14,752 bases of DNA from an uncultured Eubacteriales bacterium (GTDB taxonomy: Bacteria; Bacillota; Clostridia; Christensenellales; UBA1242), in NCBI GenBank assembly GCA_905187655.1, contig CAJJIV010000017.1, positions 1 through 14,752 on the forward strand, written 5' to 3'. The position numbers and the translations under genes were made by a program. Of this stretch, positions 1 through 8,481 are shown one piece after another (within the stretch, counting starts at the first letter, position 1; every line of letters begins with the position of its first letter). The notes below the pieces were generated by a model that did not search any database, had not been told where the DNA came from, and saw only the letters and a program-made list of their open reading frames with translations.

Positions 1-1
1 T

Positions 2-142
2 GAAGATGGCAAAGTTTATGCTAGACCATATAATAATTTTATTGAAAGAGTTAATAAAGGAAATCAAGAATTTCGTTTTCAATTGCAAAATATAAAAAGT
101 GCTGTAAAAAGGTTGACAGTATGCACGAGTAAAATGCTTTAA
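2..142 (+). CDS. C-terminal end of an unidentified protein (5' partial)
   Basis: The frame is open from the left edge to a TAA at 140-142 and encodes 46 visible residues, ending in KRLTVCTSKML. The residue mix (charged, aromatic and aliphatic in alternation, e.g. VYARPYNNFIERV) looks like real protein and not translated intergenic AT-rich DNA. I do not recognise the family. A hairpin terminator lies about 200 bp downstream on the same strand and could end its transcript. No start is visible because the gene runs off the window. Confidence is limited by the short length. Confidence 0.45.
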   Translation, partial: EDGKVYARPYNNFIERVNKGNQEFRFQLQNIKSAVKRLTVCTSKML

Positions 143-347
143 ACCGAAAACAATGCAAACTCCTACAGAAAAAATAAGTTTTAAAAATAGAAAATTTTTA
201 ATTAAAATCCACTAGTGAACTAAGCAGTTTTTCCATCATTTCCTAGAGAAAATTATGGATTAAATAGTTAAATTTATTTGTTACTAAAGTTTGTTGTTAA
301 ATTTTAATACCATTATCACGAAGGTTAAAATTTTAAACTCGCCACCC

Positions 348-377
348 AACAGCACAATATTATGTGCTGTTTTATTT
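348..377 (+). terminator. Intrinsic terminator
   Basis: AACAGCACA (348-356) pairs perfectly over 9 bp with TGTGCTGTT (363-371), with a 6-nt loop and then TTTATTTTT. It is oriented to end rightward transcription, most simply that of the truncated gene at the left edge, and so separates it from the surface-protein gene. Confidence 0.75.
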
Positions 378-714
378 TTGTATTTTATCTTTATTCTTCT
401 TTATTGTAATACCAGAGTACAATTTGCCTCATCTTAAAATTTTTCTTTTTTGTTGCGTTTATTTTTGTTGTGTGCATTGTGTCAAGTTTTCACTTTGTAA
501 ACAATATTATTTGTTGCCCATTTGTAGGCAATTGCATAATAATTCACTTACACCAAAATTTTCTATTATACAAATTACAGGTAACTATGGATATATTTAT
601 TTACTTTTCCGCACAATAATTCAGAAGGTATGTTTTTTATAAACTTTTGTAAAATTTGTTAGCAATTTATTTTGTGTTTTTTGTCGCTTATGATAAAATT
701 AATAAGTAAAATAA

Positions 715-741
715 TATAATTACAAAAAGGATTAGAAGGAG
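715..741 (+). promoter_or_regulatory. Candidate -10 box and Shine-Dalgarno site of the surface-protein gene
   Basis: A perfect TATAAT at 715-720 has no good -35 at the right distance. A second candidate -10, TATGAT, lies at 689-694. The Shine-Dalgarno AGAAGGAG at 734-741 is followed by a 13-nt, A-rich spacer to ATG 755. That is rather long, but the next in-frame ATG (788) would cut the basic signal-peptide n-region. The ribosome site is convincing; the promoter assignment is weak. Confidence 0.4.
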
Positions 742-754
742 AACAAATAAAAAT

Positions 755-3700
755 ATGAAAAAAACAAAAGATAGGCTAAAAAACAAAATGCAAAGTAGCT
801 CCAAAAGGAAAAACGCACTTAAAGTTCTTGCCGCTTCAACTTTGGGACTTTGTATGTTAATGTCTGCTCCTCACATGGCCAATTTAATAAGACCTGATAC
901 TGTGGGAGTTTATAACAATTACCAAGTTTTGTCTGATCAAGCAGTAAAGTCCTCTGGAAACCTCTCTTCCACTTCAACCGGCTCTACTTTTAATAAAGAT
1001 AGTGTAAGTGGAGTTGCTAGTTCTAGTGTGGCCGTAAACTCAGGTGTTACCAGTGGCTATCTTGGTTCAACCCTTGATGCATCGCAATTGCCTTCGGCTT
1101 CAACTGTTACCGGCAGTTGGAATGACTCTTTTGCAGGTATGACTTATGCACAGCTTACTGCCCTTGATCGAAGCCAGGGTAACATCTTTAAAGATGGTGG
1201 TGTAGATGGCCAAAGAGCATATGAAATTTCTAATGCTCTTGAATTCGCTTTCTTCTCAGCTGCTGTTAAAGCCAATTATGCTAGCAATGAAATTAAAAAT
1301 CAAACTTTTAAATTAACTGCTAATATTGATCTGGCTGGCAAAGAATGGAAACCTATATTCAATTTCTACAACAACAATACATCATTTCTTGTTAACTTTG
1401 ATGGTCAAAATCATACAATTTCTAATGTTTATGTTTATGATGCAAGAAATGAAGATGGAACTAATACCGCAACTTATGCTTCTATCTTTGGTTGCTGGGG
1501 CAAAGGTGAAATTAAAAATATAATTGTTGAAAATGCTAATATTCAAAGCTGGAGAAGTTCTGCCGTTATTGCCAATAAAGATACAAACTACAATCTGGCT
1601 TCTGAATATGAAAATATTAAACTTTATAACTGTAAAGTTGTTGCTGGTAGTTATGATGGTGGTACAACTTATGCTGTTGGTATTTCTACTAATGCAAAAT
1701 ACATAAAAGACTGCTATATGGAAAGTTGTGAAATCTTAAGCACTGATACCGATGTAAATCTTCTTGGTCAAGACCAAGTAGATAAAGCCCTGAATTTTAA
1801 TAATTCTTATCACTATGCTTTAGGTTTTGGCCGTGCTTTACAGGTGACAAATTCTGACCCTGATAATAGCATTGTTGGAATAAAGAATTGTAAAATCGCA
1901 TTTGAATCTAATGCTAACAATTATAATGCTTTAACTAGAAATACTAACAAATATGTTTATGTTAATGGTATTTCTGATTGGACTGAACAAGGAGACAATG
2001 TTGAATATTCAAATATTATTGTAGAAAATTGCGATATTCACGTTGATGCCCAAATTGGCGACGCCAAGGAAAGTGCAACTCTTGCCAATGAAACGACTGC
2101 ACCATATTACCAAAATTTATTTGCTTATATATGTGGTGTTTCAAGATACTCAAGAAATAATACTTCGGTAGAAGTTAAATTAACCAACATTAATATTACA
2201 AATTCTAAAATTTATTCTACTTTTGATTACTCTCCAACAACAAATACAACCAATAAGGATATGTACTTCCCTATTAATAGTTATGTAAAGGGTGTTGCTG
2301 ACATATATGCAACTAATCCCGTTGAAGCATCTACATTATATAAGAATATTGTAGTTGAAAATTGTGATATTTATCACACCGCTTCCGCTGAGATAAAAGT
2401 CCCTCAAACATACCTTAGAACAAATAGTTATGATACCTACACATTATCTGGTTGGGTTGCTGGTATAACAAATACAAATAATCAAACTTCAACTAAAGCT
2501 TCCATGCTTAATAATTGTAAGGTATTGGATTGTAACCTAACTTCTGAAAATATATTTAAAGCGGTTGATGATGCAAACTTCCGTGTTTATTCAGATACAA
2601 GAGCATGTGGTATGGCCATGAGTACCAATGGCTACCCAGCACATTTTGTTGATTGTAGTGTAGATAATTGTAATATTTCTGCTACCACAAACTTTGATAA
2701 CGGTACATTTACAGGTGAGACCGATTACCATAACCCAATTGAACAATATGTATATGTTTTGGGCATGGGTAAAGGTTATTACACATCTTCTGACACAAAT
2801 GATGATGCTAAAGGCTGTAAAGTAACAAATTGTAAAATTTATGCTAAATCTTACGACACTAAAGATAATACTGTTGACAAAGTGGGCGGTGTATCTGGCC
2901 ATGTAAATGTTATGGGCTTAGGTATGACTGGACAATATGAAAACGCTTCTATCTTTAATGCCATTGTTGACAACTGTGAAATCACAGCCGAAGCAGAGCA
3001 CGTAGAAGCCGTTGCAACTGGACTAGTTAGAAACTTTAATGGTAATGCTTATGGGTTTAATGTTAAAGATTGCAAGTTAACTAATACCACAATTAGTGCA
3101 AAGTCTAATTGGAGTAATGCTTATGCTGTTGGATTATCTCATAATGGTTATCAACAAAACCAAGGCGACAAAGGCTTAATTGTTGAAAGCAGTTTAGTTA
3201 ACAACGTTAAATTCTTAGTTAATTCTGTTAAGAATTCAACGTTTGGTGCTGCGGGTTTATTTAATAATTACACAGTAACCAATGGTTTAACATTTAAAAA
3301 TAACACTATTGAACAAATTAGTATTGATGTAGATAAAGAAAATGGTGACACTCACCTTAGTGGTGGATTGTTTAACTCTGGTGCTGCCAACATCTCTGTT
3401 AGTGGTAATACCATTAAAAATAGTTCAATCAGCAATAACATAACCGTTGCTAGCAGAACATCTAATGCTTATCTATCAGGCTTAATTTACTCTTCAAATA
3501 CTCAAACTGCTAATAATGAGTCTGAAATTAATAACAATATTTGTGATAACATAAATGTGTCTAACACTGTTAAAGGCTCAGCCGCTATTTATCATTCTGT
3601 TTTCTCATCTGGTATGATATTTAGTAGTAGTTCTGCAGTTATTATGAGCTTTAACAATACAATTAAAAATTCTACAATTACATCTCAAAGTAACGTATCT

Positions 3701-6700
3701 AACGTTTATGCTTCTGGTTTATTATTGCAAAATGCAGACAGGAAATCTGTTGTTGAAGAATGTTATGCTTATAATAATAATGTAAGTACAATATTTGAAA
3801 GAGGCGGTAGCAATGCATCAAGAGATTGTATTGCATTTGGTTTAGTTGGATGGTATTCTGCTGTTGTAAGAAATTGCGTGATTGGTTCTGGTACCATCTA
3901 TGCTCACAATGATATTGGCAATGCTGGCGCTGCTGGTGTAGCTGGTACAAGAGGCTTTGCTAATGGCTATTCTTCTAGATCTGCTAACACTGCAGATGCC
4001 GTATGGTATACTCAGGTTGATGGCTGTTACAATTTCGCAGAAATTAAAGCAGAAACAGATAGTAATACAAGTGTTGGATATGCTGCCGGTATTGGTAGAG
4101 CAGAAATCATTACTAACTGTGCTAACTATGGTAATGTAATCGGTAACTATGCTGGTGGTATTACAACAGGTTATACTCAGACAGGTACAAATGAAACTAA
4201 TGTTCAACATTCTCTAGGACTGACTGTTAAGAACTGTGTTAATGCAGGTAATATCTGCCGTGCTAATGGTGGTGGTCAATCTTTTGTTGGTGGTATCGTT
4301 GCTAGGTACGAAATGAGATACTATGCTGAACATAAATTTGTACTTGAAAATAATATTTCATTAGGTGGCGTGTATAATGCTTACAATGAAACAACTGGTG
4401 AATATTCACAAACCCTTTCTACTGCAACTTTCCTAGGAATGTTATATGGATATTTGTCAATCCCAACAACGGTCGAAACTACTAACATTTATGATACAAT
4501 ATCTATTAGAAATAACTATATGTTAGTTGAACAAGACGGTATAAATGCTGGTTTGTACTATACAAATAGCACTTTAGTAAATTTAACTTTGCCAGTGGCT
4601 ATTAATACTCCATCTGCTAATTATTTAGCATCTAGTGAGGGTATCTTCTATCAAACAAGTAATATTAATACTAATAAAACTCAATATGAGAAAATGTATA
4701 CAGAGTGTATGGGCATAGGCGAAACAGACAATACTAATACCTTCATAGACCAATCATTCACAGCTGAAACTTTTACAAAAAACAGTAATTATGATGCGTA
4801 TTACGCAGATAATAACTGGCTAGAGTGGACAATGCCAAATGGTAACGTTCCGCAAGTAGCAACAACCCTAGAAAAACTTATTGTAAGATATGATATTGGC
4901 GAATATACCGGAACTACTCCTAATGTAGATATCATTAGTAAAACGGCTTCTGAATATACTTATACCCTGTCTAATGGTAGAGTCGGAGATGCTTCTTCTG
5001 CGAACATAATTGATCAAGTCGGTGTATCTCTTTATAAATGGTCTCTTAACGGAACTGAATATGACCCAAGTGAAATTAGAACATCTACAACTAATGGTAT
5101 TGTTACATATAATGCAGTTGTTAACTACACTAATTATGAAATTGTTTTGGTAAACGATAATCCTCAGGTTACTATTAGTAACGCAGAAGGACAGATAAAT
5201 TTAGAAACTACAACAAAAGAAATTACCGCTCAAGGTAGCAGTGAATTACTTGTAAATGGGTTCTCTCTTCAAGTTAAGAATGTAACCACTGATAGCTGGG
5301 AAACATTACAAATCTTAGGTGCTCAAGACAGACAAGCAACCTTTAATCTTGGGGAATTTATTTCTACAGAGTTCTTAAGTAAATATGCAACTAGTGATGA
5401 AAAAATTAGCATTCAATTTGTTGTAAAAGCAGAACAATTATATTCTTTTGATTATACCGATGGAAACACAGAAGGCGAAGGACATTATTCTATTTCAGCT
5501 ACTTATTCTGGTGTAGATGCGTTTACAAATAGAGCCCCAGAAGGTTCCGATATTCAACTTCAAGTTAAATCAAACACTTATTATGAATTAATATCTGTAA
5601 CCATTGGTGGAGTTGAACAATTAACTGAAAATATTACAGAATTTAATAAAACTATTTCAAGCATCAGTGAAAATGTATCAATTGTTGTTAAAGCACAAAA
5701 AATCAAATATAACGTAAACGTTATGTTCCAAAATTTACAAGGTGTTACCCTAGATAGTAGCTTAGTTAATCAGCTTATAGAAAATACTACCGAAACAATG
5801 TCTGTAGACAGCAATGTTCCTGCAATAAAAGCTAAAACAGATGTTACTGGATATAGATTTGTTGGCTGGAAGCTGTTTGGTATGGATTCTTACCTACCAG
5901 ATACTAACGGCACAATCGATTCTGGATATATTGTATCTCAAGCCGACTTTGCAAGATACACATCTGCAGTTGATTCTGAAACAAAATTCAATATTATTGC
6001 TGTTTATCAAAGACAATATCAATTTAATGTTACATTAAACAATGAATACGGTGATTCTTTTGCTAGTGAATATGAAGTATGCTATGTAGATGAAAATGGC
6101 GAAAACCAAATATTAACAAATGTTTCAGAAGATTCTGAAGGCAATATATACTTAAATTCAGCAGGCAACTATTTAATTGATGAATCTACCTTTATTCAAT
6201 TAAAAATTAAGCCTAATAAGAGAGTAACCGTTGTTGAACCAGAGAATGAACAATTTGGTAATAACGTCGTTTATGTATACCTAACAGGCAATAAAAATGT
6301 TTCTATTAATTTTGCAATCAGACCATTAACTATTACCTCTGCCGTACTTAATGTAGAAACTCCAACTGATAATACTGGTTTGCATGCTAACCAACTAGCA
6401 CATGCGTTATCTTACCAAATTAAAGATGCAACAGGTACAGTAATCGGTTCTTCAGAAGAGAGTTCAAAAGTAAATATTGATAATAGATTAACGTTTGGCT
6501 GTATTAACGATGTATTGAACAGTGCTTCATATAGATTTGTTGAATTAAGGCTTTTAAATGTACAATCTGGTAATTATGATGTTGTGGAACTTTATGAAGA
6601 TGGTGAATTAATTGTAAATGATGCTTTCTTTGATAAATATGTTGATGATAATGGTCAAATTTCAACAAGTATGAAAGTAATTAAACAATATAAAGCAGAA

Positions 6701-7462
6701 ATTGTTGGTGAAAACTTAGTTTCTTCAGATAATTACGAACTTGGTTCTTATACAGTAGAAATCAGAGATGAGGCTGGAAATCTTGCGGACACAGATAGAT
6801 ATGTCGTTAACGAATTAAACAAAGTATATACTCTAGATAACGGACTACATCTTGTTGTTAAGGCTGTTACTGAAAAGTATGCTGAATTTGCTGGATTTAG
6901 CGGAGTATTTGATGGTGAAGTTGCTAATGATGAAAGCGCAACCGTAATAGTTAACGACAACAGGTCAATTAATTTAAGATTTGAAAAATCTACCTTTACC
7001 CTAGAAGCTCCATTCAACTCTGAAACAGGTGGTAGTCTAGAATTTACTAAAACCTTCCAATTAGGAGATACAATTACAATTTCTTATACACCATCAAACA
7101 ATTATCAAATCAAAGATTGGAATTTGGCAGGCAAAACTCTTGAAGAATTAGGCGCTGTTCAAAATGGTAATACTATTACTATTCCAGTAACCAAAGAATT
7201 CTTAGATGCAATGGCAGAGTCTGCAACTCTTGATAACGAAAAATTAACAATCAGCAGTGAAATTGATACTAAGTTAACCCCTACCCTATTCTATGGTATT
7301 ATCGGCGGTGGTGCTGCAATTCTTATTCTTGTCGGCGTAGTCGTAATATTAATGATTAGGTCTAGAAATCTTAAGAAACAGAAAGAAGAAAATGAAAGAA
7401 AACTTAATGATATTGCTCGTAAGTTCAATGTCGCTGATATGATTAAAGACCTTAGAAAGTAA
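755..7462 (+). CDS. Giant secreted beta-helix surface protein with C-terminal membrane anchor
   Basis: Encodes 2235 residues. Residues 1-43 form a long signal peptide: about 22 basic/polar residues, a hydrophobic core (VLAASTLGLCMLMS) and then APHMA. A Ser/Thr-rich linker follows to about residue 130. At about 186-250 there is a GLUG-type segment (FKLTANIDLAGKEW, FDGQNHTISNVYVYD, GEIKNIIVENA). Repeated Asn-rich turns of the type IVVENCDI then run to about residue 1365, typical of a right-handed parallel beta-helix. The C-terminal third is a set of beta-domains, including an InlB/MucBP-like repeat near 1652-1700 (GYRFVGWK). It ends with one transmembrane helix (about 2179-2202) and a 33-residue basic/charged cytoplasmic tail. 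There is no LPXTG motif, so anchoring is by the helix and not by sortase. The likely role is adhesion or surface interaction; the ligand cannot be inferred. It appears monocistronic, with its own terminator. Asn and Cys content are both unusually high (see findings). Confidence 0.9.
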   Translation: MKKTKDRLKNKMQSSSKRKNALKVLAASTLGLCMLMSAPHMANLIRPDTVGVYNNYQVLSDQAVKSSGNLSSTSTGSTFNKDSVSGVASSSVAVNSGVTSGYLGSTLDASQLPSASTVTGSWNDSFAGMTYAQLTALDRSQGNIFKDGGVDGQRAYEISNALEFAFFSAAVKANYASNEIKNQTFKLTANIDLAGKEWKPIFNFYNNNTSFLVNFDGQNHTISNVYVYDARNEDGTNTATYASIFGCWGKGEIKNIIVENANIQSWRSSAVIANKDTNYNLASEYENIKLYNCKVVAGSYDGGTTYAVGISTNAKYIKDCYMESCEILSTDTDVNLLGQDQVDKALNFNNSYHYALGFGRALQVTNSDPDNSIVGIKNCKIAFESNANNYNALTRNTNKYVYVNGISDWTEQGDNVEYSNIIVENCDIHVDAQIGDAKESATLANETTAPYYQNLFAYICGVSRYSRNNTSVEVKLTNINITNSKIYSTFDYSPTTNTTNKDMYFPINSYVKGVADIYATNPVEASTLYKNIVVENCDIYHTASAEIKVPQTYLRTNSYDTYTLSGWVAGITNTNNQTSTKASMLNNCKVLDCNLTSENIFKAVDDANFRVYSDTRACGMAMSTNGYPAHFVDCSVDNCNISATTNFDNGTFTGETDYHNPIEQYVYVLGMGKGYYTSSDTNDDAKGCKVTNCKIYAKSYDTKDNTVDKVGGVSGHVNVMGLGMTGQYENASIFNAIVDNCEITAEAEHVEAVATGLVRNFNGNAYGFNVKDCKLTNTTISAKSNWSNAYAVGLSHNGYQQNQGDKGLIVESSLVNNVKFLVNSVKNSTFGAAGLFNNYTVTNGLTFKNNTIEQISIDVDKENGDTHLSGGLFNSGAANISVSGNTIKNSSISNNITVASRTSNAYLSGLIYSSNTQTANNESEINNNICDNINVSNTVKGSAAIYHSVFSSGMIFSSSSAVIMSFNNTIKNSTITSQSNVSNVYASGLLLQNADRKSVVEECYAYNNNVSTIFERGGSNASRDCIAFGLVGWYSAVVRNCVIGSGTIYAHNDIGNAGAAGVAGTRGFANGYSSRSANTADAVWYTQVDGCYNFAEIKAETDSNTSVGYAAGIGRAEIITNCANYGNVIGNYAGGITTGYTQTGTNETNVQHSLGLTVKNCVNAGNICRANGGGQSFVGGIVARYEMRYYAEHKFVLENNISLGGVYNAYNETTGEYSQTLSTATFLGMLYGYLSIPTTVETTNIYDTISIRNNYMLVEQDGINAGLYYTNSTLVNLTLPVAINTPSANYLASSEGIFYQTSNINTNKTQYEKMYTECMGIGETDNTNTFIDQSFTAETFTKNSNYDAYYADNNWLEWTMPNGNVPQVATTLEKLIVRYDIGEYTGTTPNVDIISKTASEYTYTLSNGRVGDASSANIIDQVGVSLYKWSLNGTEYDPSEIRTSTTNGIVTYNAVVNYTNYEIVLVNDNPQVTISNAEGQINLETTTKEITAQGSSELLVNGFSLQVKNVTTDSWETLQILGAQDRQATFNLGEFISTEFLSKYATSDEKISIQFVVKAEQLYSFDYTDGNTEGEGHYSISATYSGVDAFTNRAPEGSDIQLQVKSNTYYELISVTIGGVEQLTENITEFNKTISSISENVSIVVKAQKIKYNVNVMFQNLQGVTLDSSLVNQLIENTTETMSVDSNVPAIKAKTDVTGYRFVGWKLFGMDSYLPDTNGTIDSGYIVSQADFARYTSAVDSETKFNIIAVYQRQYQFNVTLNNEYGDSFASEYEVCYVDENGENQILTNVSEDSEGNIYLNSAGNYLIDESTFIQLKIKPNKRVTVVEPENEQFGNNVVYVYLTGNKNVSINFAIRPLTITSAVLNVETPTDNTGLHANQLAHALSYQIKDATGTVIGSSEESSKVNIDNRLTFGCINDVLNSASYRFVELRLLNVQSGNYDVVELYEDGELIVNDAFFDKYVDDNGQISTSMKVIKQYKAEIVGENLVSSDNYELGSYTVEIRDEAGNLADTDRYVVNELNKVYTLDNGLHLVVKAVTEKYAEFAGFSGVFDGEVANDESATVIVNDNRSINLRFEKSTFTLEAPFNSETGGSLEFTKTFQLGDTITISYTPSNNYQIKDWNLAGKTLEELGAVQNGNTITIPVTKEFLDAMAESATLDNEKLTISSEIDTKLTPTLFYGIIGGGAAILILVGVVVILMIRSRNLKKQKEENERKLNDIARKFNVADMIKDLRK

Positions 7463-7485
7463 TTGCTTAATTATAGCCTTATGTG

Positions 7486-7518
7486 AAAAATACACCCCAT
7501 ATTTGGGGTGTATTTTTT
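7486..7518 (+). terminator. Strong intrinsic terminator of the surface-protein gene
   Basis: A 14-bp stem (7486-7499 with 7504-7517, core TACACCCC/GGGGTGTA) has a 4-nt loop and runs into six Ts. It lies 23 bp after the TAA stop. The A-run on the left arm makes it potentially bidirectional. Confidence 0.92.
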
Positions 7519-7966
7519 ACTTAGAAAACAATATGTAATTTTCTAAAAATTAAATAAGCAAAATAAACTGTATAACTGAAGTATATGAAAGCAATCTTCT
7601 CTTGTGCAAAAAAGTTCTTGCCTTTAAAAACAAAATATGAATATGTCTTGGTGTATCAAATAAGCCACAAAAACGCACCAAATAAGAGTGCTATACCCAG
7701 CACAAGTATTTAATTGCATTAATAGCTGTCGGGCATTATATGCCCAATTCAGGCTTTAATTTTATACAATTTTGTTAAACACCGTTCAATAAACCATTTT
7801 AGTGTAAATAAGTAAAAATTTGTACCCGTGCCGAATAAAAAAACATTTGCTATAAAGATTTTTGGGCCTTATTTATAATTTACAAATCCTCATGTGAACA
7901 TTGCCCTGGTAAGTTTTGAACAAGCACTTTTCAATTTAATAAAAATTCGCCCAATTTGGGGCTTAT
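7519..7966. other. Gene-free stretch with small hairpins
   Basis: No plausible coding frame is present. Two short hairpins are visible: GTGCT/AGCAC at 7688-7703 and GGGCAT/ATGCCC at 7731-7745. Neither has a T-run. At 7889-7913 the sequence (ATGTG, then GCCCTGGTAAG) weakly resembles the 5' half of the tRNA-Thr copies further right and may be an older, more decayed copy. The region reads as decaying flanking DNA next to a tRNA insertion hotspot. Confidence 0.5.
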
Positions 7967-8038
7967 GCTAATGTGGCTCAGCGGTAAAGCACCACCTTGG
8001 TAAGGAGTTTATGGCTCAATTCTCGTTACTAAAAATCA
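7967..8038 (+). pseudogene. Decayed tRNA-Thr(GGT) copy
   Basis: The first about 39 nt match the intact tRNA at 8177 with three mismatches, including the D-loop AGCGGTA and the complete anticodon arm start CCACCTTGGTAAGG. After that it diverges. The 3' anticodon stem is broken, the D-stem has an A-C mismatch, the T-arm is only vaguely kept (CTCAATTCTCG), the 3' acceptor strand no longer pairs with GCTAATG, and CCA is lost. It cannot fold as a functional tRNA. Confidence 0.75.
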
Positions 8039-8075
8039 TATAAAATTTTAATAAAAAATGAAGCCAATCAATCAT

Positions 8076-8113
8076 GCTGATGTGGCACAGTCGGTAGCGC
8101 AATGCCTTGGTAA
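8076..8113 (+). pseudogene. tRNA-Thr 5'-half remnant ending at the anticodon loop
   Basis: GCTGATGTGGCACAG, then TCGGTAGCGC, then GCCTTGGTAA resemble the acceptor, D-arm and anticodon-loop portions of the intact tRNA. Similarity stops directly after the loop (TTGGTAA), where the 3' anticodon stem should be. Flanking DNA (ATCAATC before it, GCACTTTT after it) also has echoes around the other copies, so whole about 100-bp units appear to be duplicated. Confidence 0.65.
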
Positions 8114-8176
8114 AACAAAAACAGCACTTTTTAACCACTCAATTTCACCGCAAAAATCAATCAAAAAATAGCATCT

Positions 8177-8251
8177 GCTGGTGTGGCTCAGCGGTAGAGC
8201 ACCACCTTGGTAAGGTGGGGGTCACGGGTCCGATTCCCGTCACCAGCTCCA
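8177..8251 (+). tRNA. trnT: tRNA-Thr, anticodon GGT
   Basis: A complete cloverleaf: acceptor GCTGGTG (8177-8183) with CACCAGC (8241-8247), D-stem GCTC/GAGC, anticodon stem CCACC/GGTGG (8202-8206, 8214-8218) with loop TTGGTAA and anticodon GGT at 8209-8211, T-stem ACGGG/CCCGT, discriminator T and encoded CCA at 8249-8251. It reads ACC/ACU threonine codons. It is the likely attachment gene of the element to its right: the integrase faces it and putative arm sites start about 100 bp past its 3' end. An apparent antisense ORF here (GDGNRTRD...) is the well-known translation artefact of tRNA genes. Confidence 0.97.
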
Positions 8252-8256
8252 TTATT

Positions 8257-8303
8257 AAAAACCCTTGAAACCCTAGTAAAATAGGCACTTTCAAGGGTTT
8301 TTC
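8257..8303 (+). terminator. Intrinsic terminator of tRNA-Thr
   Basis: A 14-bp stem, AAAAACCCTTGAAA (8257-8270) with TTTCAAGGGTTTTT (8289-8302), starts 6 nt after CCA. Its 18-nt loop contains a further CCTA/TAGG pairing. The 3' arm supplies the T-run. If the element inserted into the tRNA 3' end, this terminator could have been brought in, or restored, by the element. Confidence 0.85.
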
Positions 8304-8347
8304 TTTTGCAAAAAATTTTGCTTAATTTTGGGCTAAAAATACAATAG

Positions 8348-8481
8348 GTGTAGTAAACTGCTCCAAAAAGTGTAGTAAATTTGAATAAAAAAAGACCAAA
8401 AGCTGATAGCTTCAACTCTCGGTCTAATTCTTTCTAAAACTGCCTAAAACCAGTGTAATAGGTGTAAATTAGTGTAGTAAA
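8348..8481. repeat. Direct repeats resembling integrase arm-type sites
   Basis: The 10-mer GTGTAGTAAA occurs exactly three times, at 8348-8357, 8370-8379 and 8472-8481. The first two are 22 bp apart, close to two helical turns. Two variants (GTGTAATAGG at 8453, GTGTAAATTA at 8462) sit 9-10 bp apart in front of the third. The cluster lies between the tRNA and the element genes, where tyrosine recombinases with an N-terminal arm-binding domain bind direct repeats. The last copy abuts the stop codon of the neighbouring gene. The binding role is inferred. Confidence 0.55.
8386..8425 (-). terminator. Terminator of the cargo operon
   Basis: Read on the minus strand, AGACC (8425-8421) pairs with GGTCT (8397-8393). 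An inner AAGCT/AGCTT hairpin lies in the loop, and at least seven Ts follow. It lies 56 bp after the last cargo gene stop and would end transcription arriving from the right, protecting the tRNA from antisense read-through. Confidence 0.8.

Larger units (their letters stand above)
143..754. other. AT-rich non-coding stretch before the giant surface gene
   Basis: No convincing gene lies here. A long, bulged hairpin spans 299-333: AAATTTTAA with CC pairs with GGTTAAAATTT across a 2-nt bulge. It has no T-run and is of unknown use. The intrinsic terminator at 348-377 and the promoter and Shine-Dalgarno site of the next gene are listed separately. An open frame at 364-642 is Phe/Cys-rich, starts inside the terminator stem and has no Shine-Dalgarno site, so I do not call it a gene. 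Confidence 0.6.

Noticed and set aside
364..642. 92-residue Phe/Cys-rich ORF on the plus strand
   Set aside because: It starts with GTG inside the terminator stem, has no Shine-Dalgarno site, and its composition is what T-rich non-coding DNA would give.
8224..8303. Second copy of the tRNA-Thr 3' end as right attachment site within the window
   Set aside because: I looked for the T-arm/acceptor sequence further right and found none, so the element's other end is probably beyond 14752.
8188..8415. Minus-strand ORF ending GAGDGNRTRDPHLTKVVLYR
   Set aside because: It is the antisense translation of the tRNA-Thr gene, a recurrent annotation artefact, and runs through a terminator.
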